From the NCBI RefSeq assembly GCF_000758525.1, contig NZ_CP009241.1, positions 4,278,001-4,342,000 of the forward strand: 64,000 bases of DNA. The letters run 5' to 3'. The notes below the pieces were generated by a model that made no database searches, was not told where the DNA came from, and worked only from the letters and a program-made list of their open reading frames with translations. Of this stretch, positions 51,737 through 60,713 are shown one piece after another; position 1 is the first letter of the stretch; each line of letters starts with the position of its first letter. The translations under genes and the position numbers were made by a program. The stretch comes from Paenibacillus sp. FSL H7-0357. Lineage in GTDB: Bacteria > Bacillota > Bacilli > Paenibacillales > Paenibacillaceae.

Positions 51737-51910
51737 ATGAAAGAGTCGATATCCCAAGAGCTGGAACGGCCGGAGCATGAACGTCCAAGTGTTCAAGCCC
51801 CTACAGACTCAAGCATTATCGCATCCAATGCAATCAAATACACAGCTTACATCATGCTACTATTCGGTTTCTTATACTTTCTGATTGCATACCTGGCTCC
51901 TATGCTATGA
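51737..51910 (+). CDS. 57-residue single-helix membrane protein
   Basis: A small gene with TTAGGAGGTC 8 bases before ATG 51737. The product begins MKESISQELERPEHERPSVQ (hydrophilic, Pro/Glu-rich) and ends with one transmembrane helix (YTAYIMLLFGFLYFLIAYLAPML), leaving almost no residues outside. This tail-anchored-like topology with a cytoplasmic head suggests a small regulatory or sporulation/stress membrane protein. Family not recognised. It is followed by two stem-loops. Confidence 0.7.
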   Translation: MKESISQELERPEHERPSVQAPTDSSIIASNAIKYTAYIMLLFGFLYFLIAYLAPML

Positions 51911-51946
51911 GGTTGCTTCATTATATAGCTTTAATAGAAAGCGCTT

Positions 51947-51989
51947 ACGGCTTTTGAGCTCCTGATGGAGTCCAATAGCCGTTTTTATT
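51947..51989 (+). terminator. Rho-independent terminator
   Basis: Stem ACGGCT (51947-51952) / AGCCGT (51977-51982) with additional inner pairing (GAGCTCC region), then TTTTTATTTT. Ends the small membrane protein gene. Confidence 0.65.
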
Positions 51990-52035
51990 TTCTTGCATTG
52001 TTCCTTCTTAGGGTTATCCACAAATGGGAGCACGC

Positions 52036-52080
52036 AAAAAAAGGTTTTGCCTTCCTCAACGGACGGCAGAACCTTTTTTT
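52036..52080 (-). terminator. bidirectional terminator
   Basis: 15-bp stem with one wobble, AAAAAAGGTTTTGCC side 52036-52051 and GGCAGAACCTTTTTT side 52065-52080. Serves the minus-strand operon ending at 52136. Confidence 0.75.
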
Positions 52081-52135
52081 CTGCAAATAACAGCTTCACC
52101 GTACTTGCCAGAACTTTGAAACCGTTATTTAGTGA

Positions 52136-52825
52136 TTACCAGGACAATGCCTTGCTGATCCAGGCTATGGCAGCAGGCGACCAGGTAGCATCCATTCTGG
52201 AGCGCAGCCAAGCTATAGCTTCCTCCCGGGAACCTTCATAAGGTGTAAGGCCATGAATTCCCATCCAATGCCCTACGGTCTCAAACGAAGTGCTGCTCCA
52301 ACCATTTACTTCTCCCAAGTCATTTTGGCGTGCCTGAACTCCGGAGATTACAATATCAAGAGTGCCTTGCAGCTCTGTGACGGCATTGTCAAAGGCAGTC
52401 TTCTTTTCCTTTGCTTTCATATCACCCAAAGAACGCAGCTGGCGGGTATCAATGCCTTCGTTGGCACGGATAACCTGCAGCAATGTCAATGCTTCTCTGC
52501 TGGCAAGGCCGTTATTGTACCGTTCTTCCAGTTCTTTAGAGCTGCCCACTGCTTTTACAAATGCCGGAAACCAGTCCCGTGAGACGAGAATTGCCTTTTT
52601 CTTAATAAACTTGCCGTACCCGGCCAGTCCCTCACCGGGAAACTGTGCACGCCATCCCCATGGATCCAGCTCTGAACCGGTATGCCAGTTCTCGGCTTTG
52701 GTCAGCCCATTTAATGACGGATGCTCCGGAATCAGTGAAGCAAGGGGGACAATCCCCAGCTTGGCAATGACCTCAGCCATCTCTTTATAAGTTGTTACAC
52801 CGCCCTGCACTTCCACGTTTCCCAT
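52136..52825 (-). CDS. AlkZ-related protein
   Basis: 229 residues. Segments WHTGSELDPWGWRAQFPGEG, YGKFIKKKAILVSRDWFPAF and the helical C-terminus with WSSTSFETVGHWMG resemble proteins labelled AlkZ-related, which share part of the winged-helix fold of the AlkZ/YcaQ interstrand-crosslink glycosylases. The catalytic glutamine motif of true AlkZ (QxQ) is not evident, so a repair activity is not claimed. Third gene after an MBL hydrolase and a TetR regulator. Confidence 0.6.
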   Translation of the reverse strand: MGNVEVQGGVTTYKEMAEVIAKLGIVPLASLIPEHPSLNGLTKAENWHTGSELDPWGWRAQFPGEGLAGYGKFIKKKAILVSRDWFPAFVKAVGSSKELEERYNNGLASREALTLLQVIRANEGIDTRQLRSLGDMKAKEKKTAFDNAVTELQGTLDIVISGVQARQNDLGEVNGWSSTSFETVGHWMGIHGLTPYEGSREEAIAWLRSRMDATWSPAAIAWISKALSW

Positions 52826-52883
52826 CTCACTTTCCCCCTTAACGGAATGGTTAAATCACTTAATCATGGTTGTTCTGGACTGC

Positions 52884-53456
52884 TTACACTGTCTTCATGC
52901 AGCTGATTCCTGCAATAAATGTATCAATCAGCCGGGATAAGGAGATTCCCAAATCGAGCGGCAGGCCAAAGCCTCCCTTGTTCTCCAGTGCAGCAAATCC
53001 GTGCAGTATACTCCGCAGTCCCCGAACAGCATGCAGTTCTCCCTCTTCTCCAAGCCCGTAACCAGACAGCACATGCAGGATAAAGGATAAAATCTGCTCA
53101 CCTGCCTCTTCCAGCGCTGTGTTCCCTTGATCAGGTGCTTGCAGTGTTGTTTCGTATAGACCCGGATGCTGCCTTGCAAAGTTCATGTAAGCCTGCCCCA
53201 TAGCGTGAACAGCTGCATCTCCGGCTAAACCCTCAGAAGCCTTTGTCATCGCTGTGTGGAGCTGTTCCAGGCCGTGTACAGCCAGCAGAGTCCGCAGCCC
53301 GGCTAGTCCGTTAACATGATTATACAACGACGGAGAGCGTACGCCCAGCTTGGCCGCGAGTGAAGCCAGCGTGACTTCTCCCATCCCCTGCTCATCCGCT
53401 AATTCTGCCGCAGCCAATACCAGCGTACGTGTATCCAGTCCAACCCTAGGTGACAT
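52884..53456 (-). CDS. TetR/AcrR-family regulator (WHG-type C-terminus)
   Basis: 190 residues: HTH VTLASLAAKLGVRSPSLYNHVNGLAGLRTLL at about 24-54, and a C-terminal domain ending with ALENKGGFGLPLDLGISLSRLIDTFIAG, typical of the TetR subgroup with the WHG domain. It begins one base after the MBL gene stop, so translation is coupled. The likely operators are the two copies of ACTAATGG(T/C)ATTAGT at 54195-54234 upstream of the MBL gene, giving negative autoregulation of the whole operon. Ligand unknown. Confidence 0.92.
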   Translation of the reverse strand: MSPRVGLDTRTLVLAAAELADEQGMGEVTLASLAAKLGVRSPSLYNHVNGLAGLRTLLAVHGLEQLHTAMTKASEGLAGDAAVHAMGQAYMNFARQHPGLYETTLQAPDQGNTALEEAGEQILSFILHVLSGYGLGEEGELHAVRGLRSILHGFAALENKGGFGLPLDLGISLSRLIDTFIAGISCMKTV

Positions 53457-53457
53457 C

Positions 53458-54177
53458 TTATCTTCCTTCCTTTCCTAGCTGCAATTGAGCTTTGCTCACA
53501 GCCAGTTTCATGGCTTCTCCAGGCGCCTTCAGCAGGTTGCCGTGTCCAACAGCAAGCACCGCTGCAGACGTTCCTGCAAGCTTAATTGCACTGGCCACAG
53601 CCTGCTCCTTATTCCAGGTAGCCAATGCCGGAAATGGAAACCATGGCACAACCGTCCCGGCCACCGCAGTTCTCTTAAATGTCTGAAAAGCATCCCCTGC
53701 TATCAGAGCTCCGCTCCGTTGATCCAGAAAAGACATCGAGCCTGGGGTATGGCCGGGAGTACTAATTGCGCTTAAAGAGCCGACAGTATCTCCGTCACGG
53801 AGCAGAATGTCCGGTTTGGTGGAAATTTTGGTAGGTACGCTCCCTTTAATCGGAGTCTGCGGTTCACCTTGTCTAAGCGAACGGTCTCCGCGCAGCAAAG
53901 CTGCATCACGCTCAGAGATATATACAACAGCTTCAGGAAGCCGTTTCTTCAGTTCATCCAGTGCTCCAACATGATCTCCATGAGCATGGGTCAGCACGAT
54001 TCGGGTAATAGGCAGGTTCAATTTAGCCGCTGTACGGAGGATCCCTTGGACACTAAAAGACATTGCCGCATCAATCAATGTTAATTCCTGATCTTCTACA
54101 ACAAGATAGCAATTGACCGGAAACCATCCGGGCATCCACGTAAGCTGCAGCAATTTTCCTTCTTGAGTAATTCTCAT
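53458..54177 (-). CDS. MBL-fold metallo-hydrolase
   Basis: 239 residues of the metallo-beta-lactamase fold. Metal ligands are in LTHAHGDHVGALD (His64, His66, Asp68, His69), STPGHTPGSMSF and LIAGDAFQ, followed by VGHGN at the end. The family includes glyoxalase II-like hydrolases, lactonases and quorum-quenching enzymes; length and motif spacing do not single one out. First gene of the MBL-TetR-AlkZ-related operon, under two tandem operators. Confidence 0.92.
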   Translation of the reverse strand: MRITQEGKLLQLTWMPGWFPVNCYLVVEDQELTLIDAAMSFSVQGILRTAAKLNLPITRIVLTHAHGDHVGALDELKKRLPEAVVYISERDAALLRGDRSLRQGEPQTPIKGSVPTKISTKPDILLRDGDTVGSLSAISTPGHTPGSMSFLDQRSGALIAGDAFQTFKRTAVAGTVVPWFPFPALATWNKEQAVASAIKLAGTSAAVLAVGHGNLLKAPGEAMKLAVSKAQLQLGKEGR

Positions 54178-54194
54178 AAATACACCCCTTAAAA

Positions 54195-54234
54195 ACTAAT
54201 GGTATTAGTTATAATATAAACTAATGGCATTAGT
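54195..54234 (-). promoter_or_regulatory. tandem TetR operators
   Basis: Two copies of a 15-bp inverted repeat, ACTAATGGTATTAGT (54195-54209) and ACTAATGGCATTAGT (54220-54234), centres 25 bases apart, immediately upstream of the MBL gene. The spacing allows two dimers to bind and cover the promoter. Confidence 0.78.
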
Positions 54235-54269
54235 TTTGCAAGAGGCCCATTCCAAAGCAGTACATCCGT

Positions 54270-54734
54270 CTATTCCAGGTGCTTATCCGCATTTTGATTG
54301 GAGCGTTTAATCATGAACCATTGCATCCAGGTAATCCCGAAGAAAAAGATCACGGAGCCAACCAATGTGCTCATTACACTCGCAACTACATCAACTTCCT
54401 CCTTACCCAGCAGGTCATAGCTGATCATCAATATTGCCCATATCAGAGCACCTGCAGCTCCACTGATCAGATTGGTTTTCTTGAGCCGCTTTACTTCCCC
54501 GGCCTTGCTCGGCAGGAGGAATAGCCCACCACGCATGCTCCGGAGCGTAACATAGAAACAAGCTGCCATCAGGATGAGGAAGCTGTCCAGCCAATACTTC
54601 AGATCCAAGTGCAGAACAAATACTTTAACAAAAACACTGGCCGTAATGCCCACAAACACAATCGTAAAGCCGTGCGACATCAACTTATGTACTTCACCTT
54701 GAATCCGCTCATCCTTGATCCCCTTACCTTTCAT
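54270..54734 (-). CDS. DUF6773-like membrane protein
   Basis: 154 residues: hydrophilic N-terminus (MKGKGIKDERIQGEVHKLMS), four transmembrane helices in two pairs (about 22-65 and 92-140), basic C-terminus. The N-terminal DERxxxxxxKxxxxG pattern is that of membrane proteins paired with small XRE regulators (DUF6773 type). ATG 54734 follows GGGAGGAG; the XRE gene stops 2 bases before, so they are a coupled pair. Function unknown, perhaps a signalling partner of the regulator. Confidence 0.78.
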   Translation of the reverse strand: MKGKGIKDERIQGEVHKLMSHGFTIVFVGITASVFVKVFVLHLDLKYWLDSFLILMAACFYVTLRSMRGGLFLLPSKAGEVKRLKKTNLISGAAGALIWAILMISYDLLGKEEVDVVASVMSTLVGSVIFFFGITWMQWFMIKRSNQNADKHLE

Positions 54735-54736
54735 AA

Positions 54737-54937
54737 CTACTCCTCCCAAAATATATCGTTCAAAGTTGTTTCCAGTTCCTTGCAGATGGCAATACATAAC
54801 CGGATCGTCGGGTTGTAATTCCCCGCTTCAATCAGTCCTATCGTCTGTCTCGTCACGCCCACCGCTTCCGCCAGCTGTTCCTGGGACAGGTCCTTCTGAA
54901 TCCGCGCCAGTTTCAGCTTGATGTTCTTCTCACTCAC
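54737..54937 (-). CDS. XRE-family small helix-turn-helix regulator
   Basis: 66 residues comprising a single HTH_3 domain: KLKLARIQKDLSQEQLAEAVGVTRQTIGLIEAGNYNPTIRLCIAICKELETTLNDIF. The start is GTG 54937 with GGGAGG 7 bases upstream; the longer frame from 54964 would begin before this site. It forms an operon with the adjacent membrane protein. Such pairs usually repress themselves. Confidence 0.9.
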   Translation of the reverse strand: MSEKNIKLKLARIQKDLSQEQLAEAVGVTRQTIGLIEAGNYNPTIRLCIAICKELETTLNDIFWEE

Positions 54938-55039
54938 CAGAGCCCTCCCGGAGAATAAATTCACTTACCGCTCCATTGTAATCTATAACCGTCATTATGT
55001 ACATTATATATTGCATTTTTATTTAATCCCATAGAAAAA

Positions 55040-55059
55040 AAGCATCCCGCAGGATGCTT
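55040..55059 (-). terminator. Rho-independent terminator
   Basis: 8-bp stem AAGCATCC (55040-55047) / GGATGCTT (55052-55059), 4-base loop, T run on the minus strand; ends the nitroreductase gene. Confidence 0.72.
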
Positions 55060-55105
55060 CAATAAGAGTTAGCCCAGTTTTTGTTCCTAACAGCGGCTTA
55101 GGTGG

Positions 55106-55708
55106 TTATTCCACAACTCCACTCTCCGGATAGCTGTCTACAACTGTAAGCAGCTGAGCGGCTTCCTTGCGTGGACGGCTGGCGGGAATGATCTCCGGAT
55201 AACCGGCATGGATCATCGCAATCACCTTCTCTCCCGGCTTCACGCCAATCTTGCTGCGGAATTCTGGAGTGTAAATATAAGGATCCGTCTTCCAAATCGT
55301 ACCTACTCCCCGTTCCCATGCCGCCAGCTGGAAGTTCTGCACAAGTGCGGATGCAGCGGCAAAATCCTCATCCCACTCTCTTTGACGCGGGTCCTCAGGG
55401 ATTACGACGATTACGGTTAAAGGAACCGATGAAAGATATTCTTTGCGTTTGATGGCAAATTCCGGATCAGCTGCCCCGCGCTTTAAGAATGTATAAGCAG
55501 CATCCCCGAGGAATTCCGCCCCTTCCCCCTGAAAAGCAATAAATCTCCACGGCTGCCGCAGTCCGTGATTTGGCGCCCATACCGCGATATCCAGCAGTTC
55601 CTTTAGCAGGCCTTCAGGCAGGGGTTCAGGCTTAAACTGTTTAATGGAGCGGCGCTCCTTGATCACTTCGGCAATGCTGCCGTAAGCTGCAGACTGGTTC
55701 TGATTCAT
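55106..55708 (-). CDS. nitroreductase-family protein
   Basis: 200 residues of the FMN-dependent nitroreductase fold: IAEVIKERRSIKQFKPEPLP at the start (R-R-S contacts with FMN phosphate), VWAPNHGLRQPWRFIAFQG, and AWERGVGTIWKTDPYIYTPEFRSKIGV. The start ATG 55708 follows GGAGGGA; the longer frame from 55810 adds unrelated residues. Reduces nitro or quinone compounds with NAD(P)H by family; physiological substrate unknown. Monocistronic. Confidence 0.92.
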   Translation of the reverse strand: MNQNQSAAYGSIAEVIKERRSIKQFKPEPLPEGLLKELLDIAVWAPNHGLRQPWRFIAFQGEGAEFLGDAAYTFLKRGAADPEFAIKRKEYLSSVPLTVIVVIPEDPRQREWDEDFAAASALVQNFQLAAWERGVGTIWKTDPYIYTPEFRSKIGVKPGEKVIAMIHAGYPEIIPASRPRKEAAQLLTVVDSYPESGVVE

Positions 55709-55857
55709 AAGGATTCCCTCCAGCAGTAAGTTATGATAACCATTCTCAGTGATTGTACATGATTCCAATCGCTTTTTCAAACTGGGGAATGTCCTGATCA
55801 TACTCGCCAAGCCTATCCTGTATCTTGGAGGTGAATGCGCTTGTTAGAGCCAAAAAA

Positions 55858-55879
55858 GCACCGCCCGAACGGGCAGTGC
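55858..55879 (-). terminator. Rho-independent terminator
   Basis: Stem GCACCGCCC (55858-55866) / GGGCAGTGC (55871-55879) with one mismatch, T run on the minus strand; ends the pst operon. Confidence 0.72.
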
Positions 55880-55895
55880 CTGTAGAACTCTTCGA

Positions 55896-56672
55896 TCAGC
55901 CGAAACGGCCCATGATATATTCCTGGGTCATTTGATTCTCCGGATTGCTGAAGACTTTCTCTGTCTTGTCGTATTCCACAAGTGAACCGAGGTAAAAGTA
56001 TGCGGTAAAATCCGAAATCCGCGCCGCTTGCTGCATATTATGCGTAACAATAACGATGCGAAGCTCTTCCTTGAGTTCCTTGATCAGCTCTTCCACTTTA
56101 CCGGTCGATACAGGGTCGAGTGCCGATGCCGGTTCATCCAGCAGCAGGATCTGCGGATTAACCGACAATGCACGGGCGATACATAACCGCTGCTGCTGTC
56201 CGCCGGACAACGCCAACGCTGAATCCTTCAGGCGGTCCTTAACCTCGTCCCATAATGCAGCACGCCGCAGACTGCTTTCCACAATTTCGTCCAGTGCCTG
56301 CTTACCTTTAATGCCGTGGTATTTTGGACCAAAAGCAATATTGTCATAAATCGACTTATAGAACGGATTCGGTTTCTGCCAGACCATGCCGATCTTTTGC
56401 CGCAGCTTGATCACATCCGTACCGTGAGCGTTGATGTCCACGCCGTCAATCCAGATGCTCCCTTTCGTTGTCGAACCGGAGATGTCATCATTCATACGGT
56501 TAAGTGAACGAAGGAAAGTTGATTTACCACAGCCCGACGGGCCAATAAGTGCAGTAACAGTATTCTGGCCAAATGGAAGACTGATTCCCTTTACTGCTTC
56601 ATATGTGCCGTAAAATATGCTCAGGTCCTCTGTTTGAAATGATTCACGCACCACTGGTTCCGCTATTCCCAT
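55896..56672 (-). CDS. pstB: phosphate ABC transporter ATP-binding protein PstB
   Basis: 258 residues, close to the normal PstB length. Walker [10 protein letters not shown], signature LSGGQQQR, Walker [13 protein letters not shown], and PstB-specific segments [36 protein letters not shown] and [21 protein letters not shown]. Energises high-affinity phosphate import with PstS, PstC and PstA encoded upstream. Last gene of the operon, followed directly by a terminator; phoU, its usual partner, is not next to it. Confidence 0.96.
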   Translation of the reverse strand: MGIAEPVVRESFQTEDLSIFYGTYEAVKGISLPFGQNTVTALIGPSGCGKSTFLRSLNRMNDDISGSTTKGSIWIDGVDINAHGTDVIKLRQKIGMVWQKPNPFYKSIYDNIAFGPKYHGIKGKQALDEIVESSLRRAALWDEVKDRLKDSALALSGGQQQRLCIARALSVNPQILLLDEPASALDPVSTGKVEELIKELKEELRIVIVTHNMQQAARISDFTAYFYLGSLVEYDKTEKVFSNPENQMTQEYIMGRFG

Positions 56673-56709
56673 CTCTTACTCCTCCTAAAATGTTTCTATA
56701 ATCAAAGTT

Positions 56710-57606
56710 TTAGTTCATTCTTTTGGAAGCAGTCAGCTTGCGGTAAATATATCTGCCGAAATATCTTGCGGCCAGATTGAAGATCAATACTGTAATAACG
56801 AGCACGGCCGAAGCTCCGGCTGCGATTTGTACGGCATCAGGCGCCAGCCCTTCGCTGTTGACTTTCCAGATGTGAACGGCCAGGGTTTCAGCCGGACGGA
56901 AAGGATTAAGCGGTGAAGTTTGACTAAGCGGATTCCAGTTGGTGAAATCCAGACGCGGGCTGCTCATGCCCGCCGTGAACATCAGAGCAGCCGCTTCACC
57001 GAAGACACGGCCAGCGGAGAGGATCGTACCGGTGATAATCGTCGGCAGCGCCACGGGTAACAGTACAGAGGTAACAATCTTCCACTTGGATAATCCAAGG
57101 GCAAATCCTGCCTCTTTCTGCTGCTTGGGCACTGTACGGAACGCCTGCTCCGTAATACGCACCATCAGCGGCAGATTAAATACGGTAAGTGCGAGAGCAC
57201 CGGATATTAAGGAGAACCCCAGATTGAAGGTGTTTACGATCAATAACAGACCGAACAAACCTACGACAATGGAAGGGAAGGAAGACAGGACTTCTACGAT
57301 CAGGCGGATAAAGTTCGTAAGTTTACCTGGACGTGCATACTCTGCCATAAAGATCCCCGCTCCAAGACCCAGCGGTACAGTTATGATCAGCGTCAGCACC
57401 AGCAGGAACAGTGAGTTGAACAACTGTGGACCCACACCTCCGCCTGCGCGGATTTTTTGCGGTGCGGAAGTCAGGAAATCCCAACTGATATGGTTTAAGC
57501 CACGGATCAGAATATATCCAAGCAATCCAACCAGAATGGCTACAATAAGTAATGCGAAAAAGACGATAACGGTAGTGGCAACCTTGTCTGCTGTTCTCGG
57601 CTTCAA
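56710..57606 (-). CDS. pstA: phosphate ABC transporter permease PstA
   Basis: 298 residues, six transmembrane helices; EAA-loop segment TVPKQQKEAGFALGLSKWKI and the PstA pattern GRVFGEAAALMFTAG. The start is TTG 57606 with AAAGGAG upstream, and TTGA overlaps the pstC stop, so the permeases are translationally coupled. With PstC it forms the membrane channel for phosphate. Confidence 0.95.
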   Translation of the reverse strand: MKPRTADKVATTVIVFFALLIVAILVGLLGYILIRGLNHISWDFLTSAPQKIRAGGGVGPQLFNSLFLLVLTLIITVPLGLGAGIFMAEYARPGKLTNFIRLIVEVLSSFPSIVVGLFGLLLIVNTFNLGFSLISGALALTVFNLPLMVRITEQAFRTVPKQQKEAGFALGLSKWKIVTSVLLPVALPTIITGTILSAGRVFGEAAALMFTAGMSSPRLDFTNWNPLSQTSPLNPFRPAETLAVHIWKVNSEGLAPDAVQIAAGASAVLVITVLIFNLAARYFGRYIYRKLTASKRMN

Positions 57607-58505
57607 ATTTTATTTCTCCTTTCAAGCATTCTTACGATGAGGACAAAAGCAAAAGTCATCAGCATAAGAACCAGCGCCATACTCCACAGCGCATTATTGT
57701 GCGTTGAACCCATCGTTGTGTTCCCCATGCCAAGCGTAATTACGCTGGTCAAGGTTGAAGCCGATTCGAAAAGCGACCGCGGCACGAAAGGTGCATTACC
57801 GATTACCATCTGTACAGCAAGGGCTTCACCGAAAGCACGGGCCATCCCCAGCACTACCCCCGTCATAATTGCAGGGAATGTAGTCGGAAGAATCACCCGG
57901 GAGATCGTCTGCCACCGTGTAGCACCGAGCGCAAAGGAGGATTCTTTTAAGTTTTGCGGCAAAGAAGCCAGCGCGTCTGCAGCCACGCTTGTAATCGTCG
58001 GCAAAATCATTACCGATAGGACAAGCGCGCCTGCAGCAACCCCGATGCCCTGACCTGGCAAGGTATTACGCAGAAACGGCACAATGACGCTTAAACCCAC
58101 AAAGCCGTAAACGACTGATGGGATACCTGACAGCAGTTCGATAACCGGCTGCAGCAGCCTTTTACCCCAGCCTGGCACAATCTCGGTCATGAACAGAGCA
58201 GCGCAGATACTGAGCGGACTTGCGATAAGCGCTGCAAGCAGCGTAACCAGAAATGAGCCGGTAATAAAAGGCAATGCTCCGTAGGAGGGAGTGTCTCCTT
58301 CCGGGGACCATTTTTTGCCGAACAAGAAATCAGAAAGCTTAATTTCACCGCTGGTAAAGTTAGCAATCCCTTTGGACGCCACAAAATACACCATCGATAC
58401 AATGATTACTATCAATAGGAGTACACAGAAGGACATATAAGAACGCCCGATAAAATCTTCGATATGATGTTTTTCAATTTTGGATTTCTTAGGTTTTACA
58501 CTCAA
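57603..58505 (-). CDS. pstC: phosphate ABC transporter permease PstC
   Basis: 300 residues, six transmembrane helices; PstC-type segments ALIASPLSICAALFMTEI, ELLSGIPSVVYGFVGL and MARAFGEALAVQMVIGN, EAA loop SLPQNLKESSFALGATRWQT. Preceded by pstS after about 100 bases. Confidence 0.95.
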   Translation of the reverse strand: MSVKPKKSKIEKHHIEDFIGRSYMSFCVLLLIVIIVSMVYFVASKGIANFTSGEIKLSDFLFGKKWSPEGDTPSYGALPFITGSFLVTLLAALIASPLSICAALFMTEIVPGWGKRLLQPVIELLSGIPSVVYGFVGLSVIVPFLRNTLPGQGIGVAAGALVLSVMILPTITSVAADALASLPQNLKESSFALGATRWQTISRVILPTTFPAIMTGVVLGMARAFGEALAVQMVIGNAPFVPRSLFESASTLTSVITLGMGNTTMGSTHNNALWSMALVLMLMTFAFVLIVRMLERRNKI

Positions 58506-58606
58506 GCTGCTCCCTCTTTCTAAAGTGAAAAGAGAGGCAGAAGGATTCCGCCTCTAATCACATGAAGTTCTAATGAATGAAGTCTGTAAAGCTTGTCAGC
58601 CAGGAA

Positions 58607-59560
58607 TTACTTGGTTGATACTTTGCCTTCTACATCACGGGAAACCTGCATTTTCGAAGCAGGGATATATCCAAGCTCTACTACATCGCCATTCTGCACT
58701 TCATCTGTCATGATGTAGTCAAGGAATGCTTTGACATGTTCAGCAGGCTCACCATTTGTGTACATGTGCTCGTAAGCCCATACCGGATATTTACCGGAGA
58801 TAACATTGTCTACAGAAGGCTCAACACCTTCATAGTTCAGCGTTTTTACAGTTTCATCAAGGTAAGACAATGCCAGATATCCGATAGCCCCTGGAGTTTC
58901 GCCGATCATTTTCTTAACAGTACCGGAAGAGTCTTCTTGAATCGATCCTTCTTGGTCTTCTGTTTTAGTTCCAAGTGCGAAGCTTTCAAAGGTTGCGCGT
59001 GTACCCGAGCTTGCTGGACGGTTGATGATTTGAATCGCTTGATCCGCTCCGCCAACTTCACTCCAGTTCTTAATTTTACCCGTGAAGATGTCAACCAGCT
59101 GCTGTTTCGTCAGGCTGTCTACACCAGCTTTTGGGTTGCTTACTGCTGCAATCGCTACAACCGCAACTTGATGGTCAACGAGTGATTTTGCTTTTTCTGC
59201 ATCTGCATCCTTCAGCTTCTCTTCTGCGAACACATCGGAGTTACCGATATCTACTTGCTTCTCAGCAACCTGAGTCAAGCCCGTGCCGCTTCCTCCGCCT
59301 TGTACTTGAATATCAACGCCTGCGTTTGCATCCATAAAGCCTTCAGCTGCCATTTCAACAAGTGGCTGAAGCGCTGTGGAGCCCGAAGCCAGAATCGATC
59401 CGCTTAATTTTGCGCCGCTGCTTTCTGTAGGTGTATTTGTCGCAGCTGCATTAGTTCCCCCATTATTAGTTGCCGCATTATTTCCTCCGTTACCGCATGC
59501 CGAAAGTGCTACTACACTGGTTAAAGCCAAAGCCATGATCCACGATTTTCTGAATTGCAT
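58607..59560 (-). CDS. pstS: phosphate ABC transporter substrate-binding lipoprotein PstS
   Basis: 317 residues. Lipobox LSAC with Cys22, then an Asn/Thr-rich linker. The phosphate-binding region begins SGSILASGSTALQPLVEMAA, with QGGGSGTGLTQVAEKQVDIGNSD and NRPASSGTRATFESF, the standard PstS ligand loops. GGAGGAAC precedes the ATG. First gene of pstSCAB. Expected to be induced by PhoPR under phosphate limitation; its upstream region is AT-rich with possible TTTACA-type half-sites, but no clear Pho box row. Confidence 0.95.
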   Translation of the reverse strand: MQFRKSWIMALALTSVVALSACGNGGNNAATNNGGTNAAATNTPTESSGAKLSGSILASGSTALQPLVEMAAEGFMDANAGVDIQVQGGGSGTGLTQVAEKQVDIGNSDVFAEEKLKDADAEKAKSLVDHQVAVVAIAAVSNPKAGVDSLTKQQLVDIFTGKIKNWSEVGGADQAIQIINRPASSGTRATFESFALGTKTEDQEGSIQEDSSGTVKKMIGETPGAIGYLALSYLDETVKTLNYEGVEPSVDNVISGKYPVWAYEHMYTNGEPAEHVKAFLDYIMTDEVQNGDVVELGYIPASKMQVSRDVEGKVSTK

Positions 59561-59816
59561 TGTTGTTTGTTCCTCCTAAAGGTTTTGTGTGTGTCTGACC
59601 CATTGAATCTGCTTCTTACAAAACTCACTTTGGAAGCATTCCTCTGTGTGTATCTCTTATGACTCTTCCTATTCTAGAGCTCGTTCGTTAGAGAAAAAGC
59701 TTATGTTTGTAAAACGAAAGATAAAAATTCTAATAGAAAATGTATAACAGTATAGATATAATCTATATTAAGAAGATATTTTATTAACTTATTGCCATCC
59801 AGACCGGAGGAAATCC

Positions 59817-60713
59817 ATGAATATTGTGAAGCTGCAAATTGTAGTCCTGATTGAAAAATATAAAAAAGTAACGGATGTCGCTGCCGAAATGGGCCTAAAA
59901 CAGCCTACCGTTTCCTTTCATATGAAAAGCCTTGAGAATGAGCTCGGAGCTTCCCTCTTTCAATACCGCAGCGGGCGTGTGCTGTTAACCGATGCCGGAC
60001 GGGCGCTTTTTCAATATGCAGTTCGTATTGTTTCCCTCGCTGCAGAAGCGGAGCGGAGCGTCAAACAGTTCTCCTCCCTCACATCGGGTAGCCTTACGCT
60101 TGAGGCCGGGTACATGCCTGGTACTTACTTTGTTCCTAATATAATGTCGCAATTTATCAATCTTCATCCGGGGATAGATGTGTCGCTTACGATACAATCG
60201 GATCACCTTGTGCGCGAACGGCTGAGGGGGCGGGAGATCCAACTGGGGATACTGCAAGATAGTGATGGCGGAGATGACTCCTTTCATACCCAGGTAGTTG
60301 CCCGGGATGAGGTTGTTCTTATATTTGCGCCCGGTCATTCGTTTGCTCAAATTAAAGTGCTGTCCCCGGAGCTGGTGGCGCAGGAGCCATGGATTCAGCA
60401 TGATCCCGCTTCCAGCCTGAGAGGAACAGCCGACCAATGGGCACAGCTGAACAATGTCCGTGTATGGAATAATACTGTTGTTAATTCGCCGGAGGCCTTT
60501 AAAAGGATGATTAGTGAAGGCGGAAATGTGGGACTATTCTCCAAAGCAGGGGTTGCAGACGAGGCGGCCTTGGGCCGTTTAAGTTATGCTCCGCTCCCGG
60601 GGATTTCGCCTGGGCTTGCTACTTATGTACTGGCTTGGCGAAAGGATTATACCTTAACTCCCTTGCAGCAGGCGTTTGTGGAAATGGCTGCTGCTGAGAG
60701 CGTGTTGGTATGA
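59817..60713 (+). CDS. LysR-family transcriptional regulator
   Basis: 298 residues: N-terminal winged helix (KKVTDVAAEMGLKQPTVSFHMKSLENELGASLFQYRSGRVLLTDAGRAL) and a periplasmic-binding-type effector domain (SLTLEAGYMPGTYFVPNIMSQFINLHPGIDVSL). GGAGGAAATCC precedes the ATG. It is divergent from pstS with a 256-base shared intergenic region, so it may act on pst or only on itself. The effector is not deducible. Confidence 0.92.
   Translation: MNIVKLQIVVLIEKYKKVTDVAAEMGLKQPTVSFHMKSLENELGASLFQYRSGRVLLTDAGRALFQYAVRIVSLAAEAERSVKQFSSLTSGSLTLEAGYMPGTYFVPNIMSQFINLHPGIDVSLTIQSDHLVRERLRGREIQLGILQDSDGGDDSFHTQVVARDEVVLIFAPGHSFAQIKVLSPELVAQEPWIQHDPASSLRGTADQWAQLNNVRVWNNTVVNSPEAFKRMISEGGNVGLFSKAGVADEAALGRLSYAPLPGISPGLATYVLAWRKDYTLTPLQQAFVEMAAAESVLV

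Noticed and set aside
51905..52099. 64-codon minus-strand ORF
   Set aside because: It is formed by reading through two terminator stems; Lys-rich product results from the T runs.
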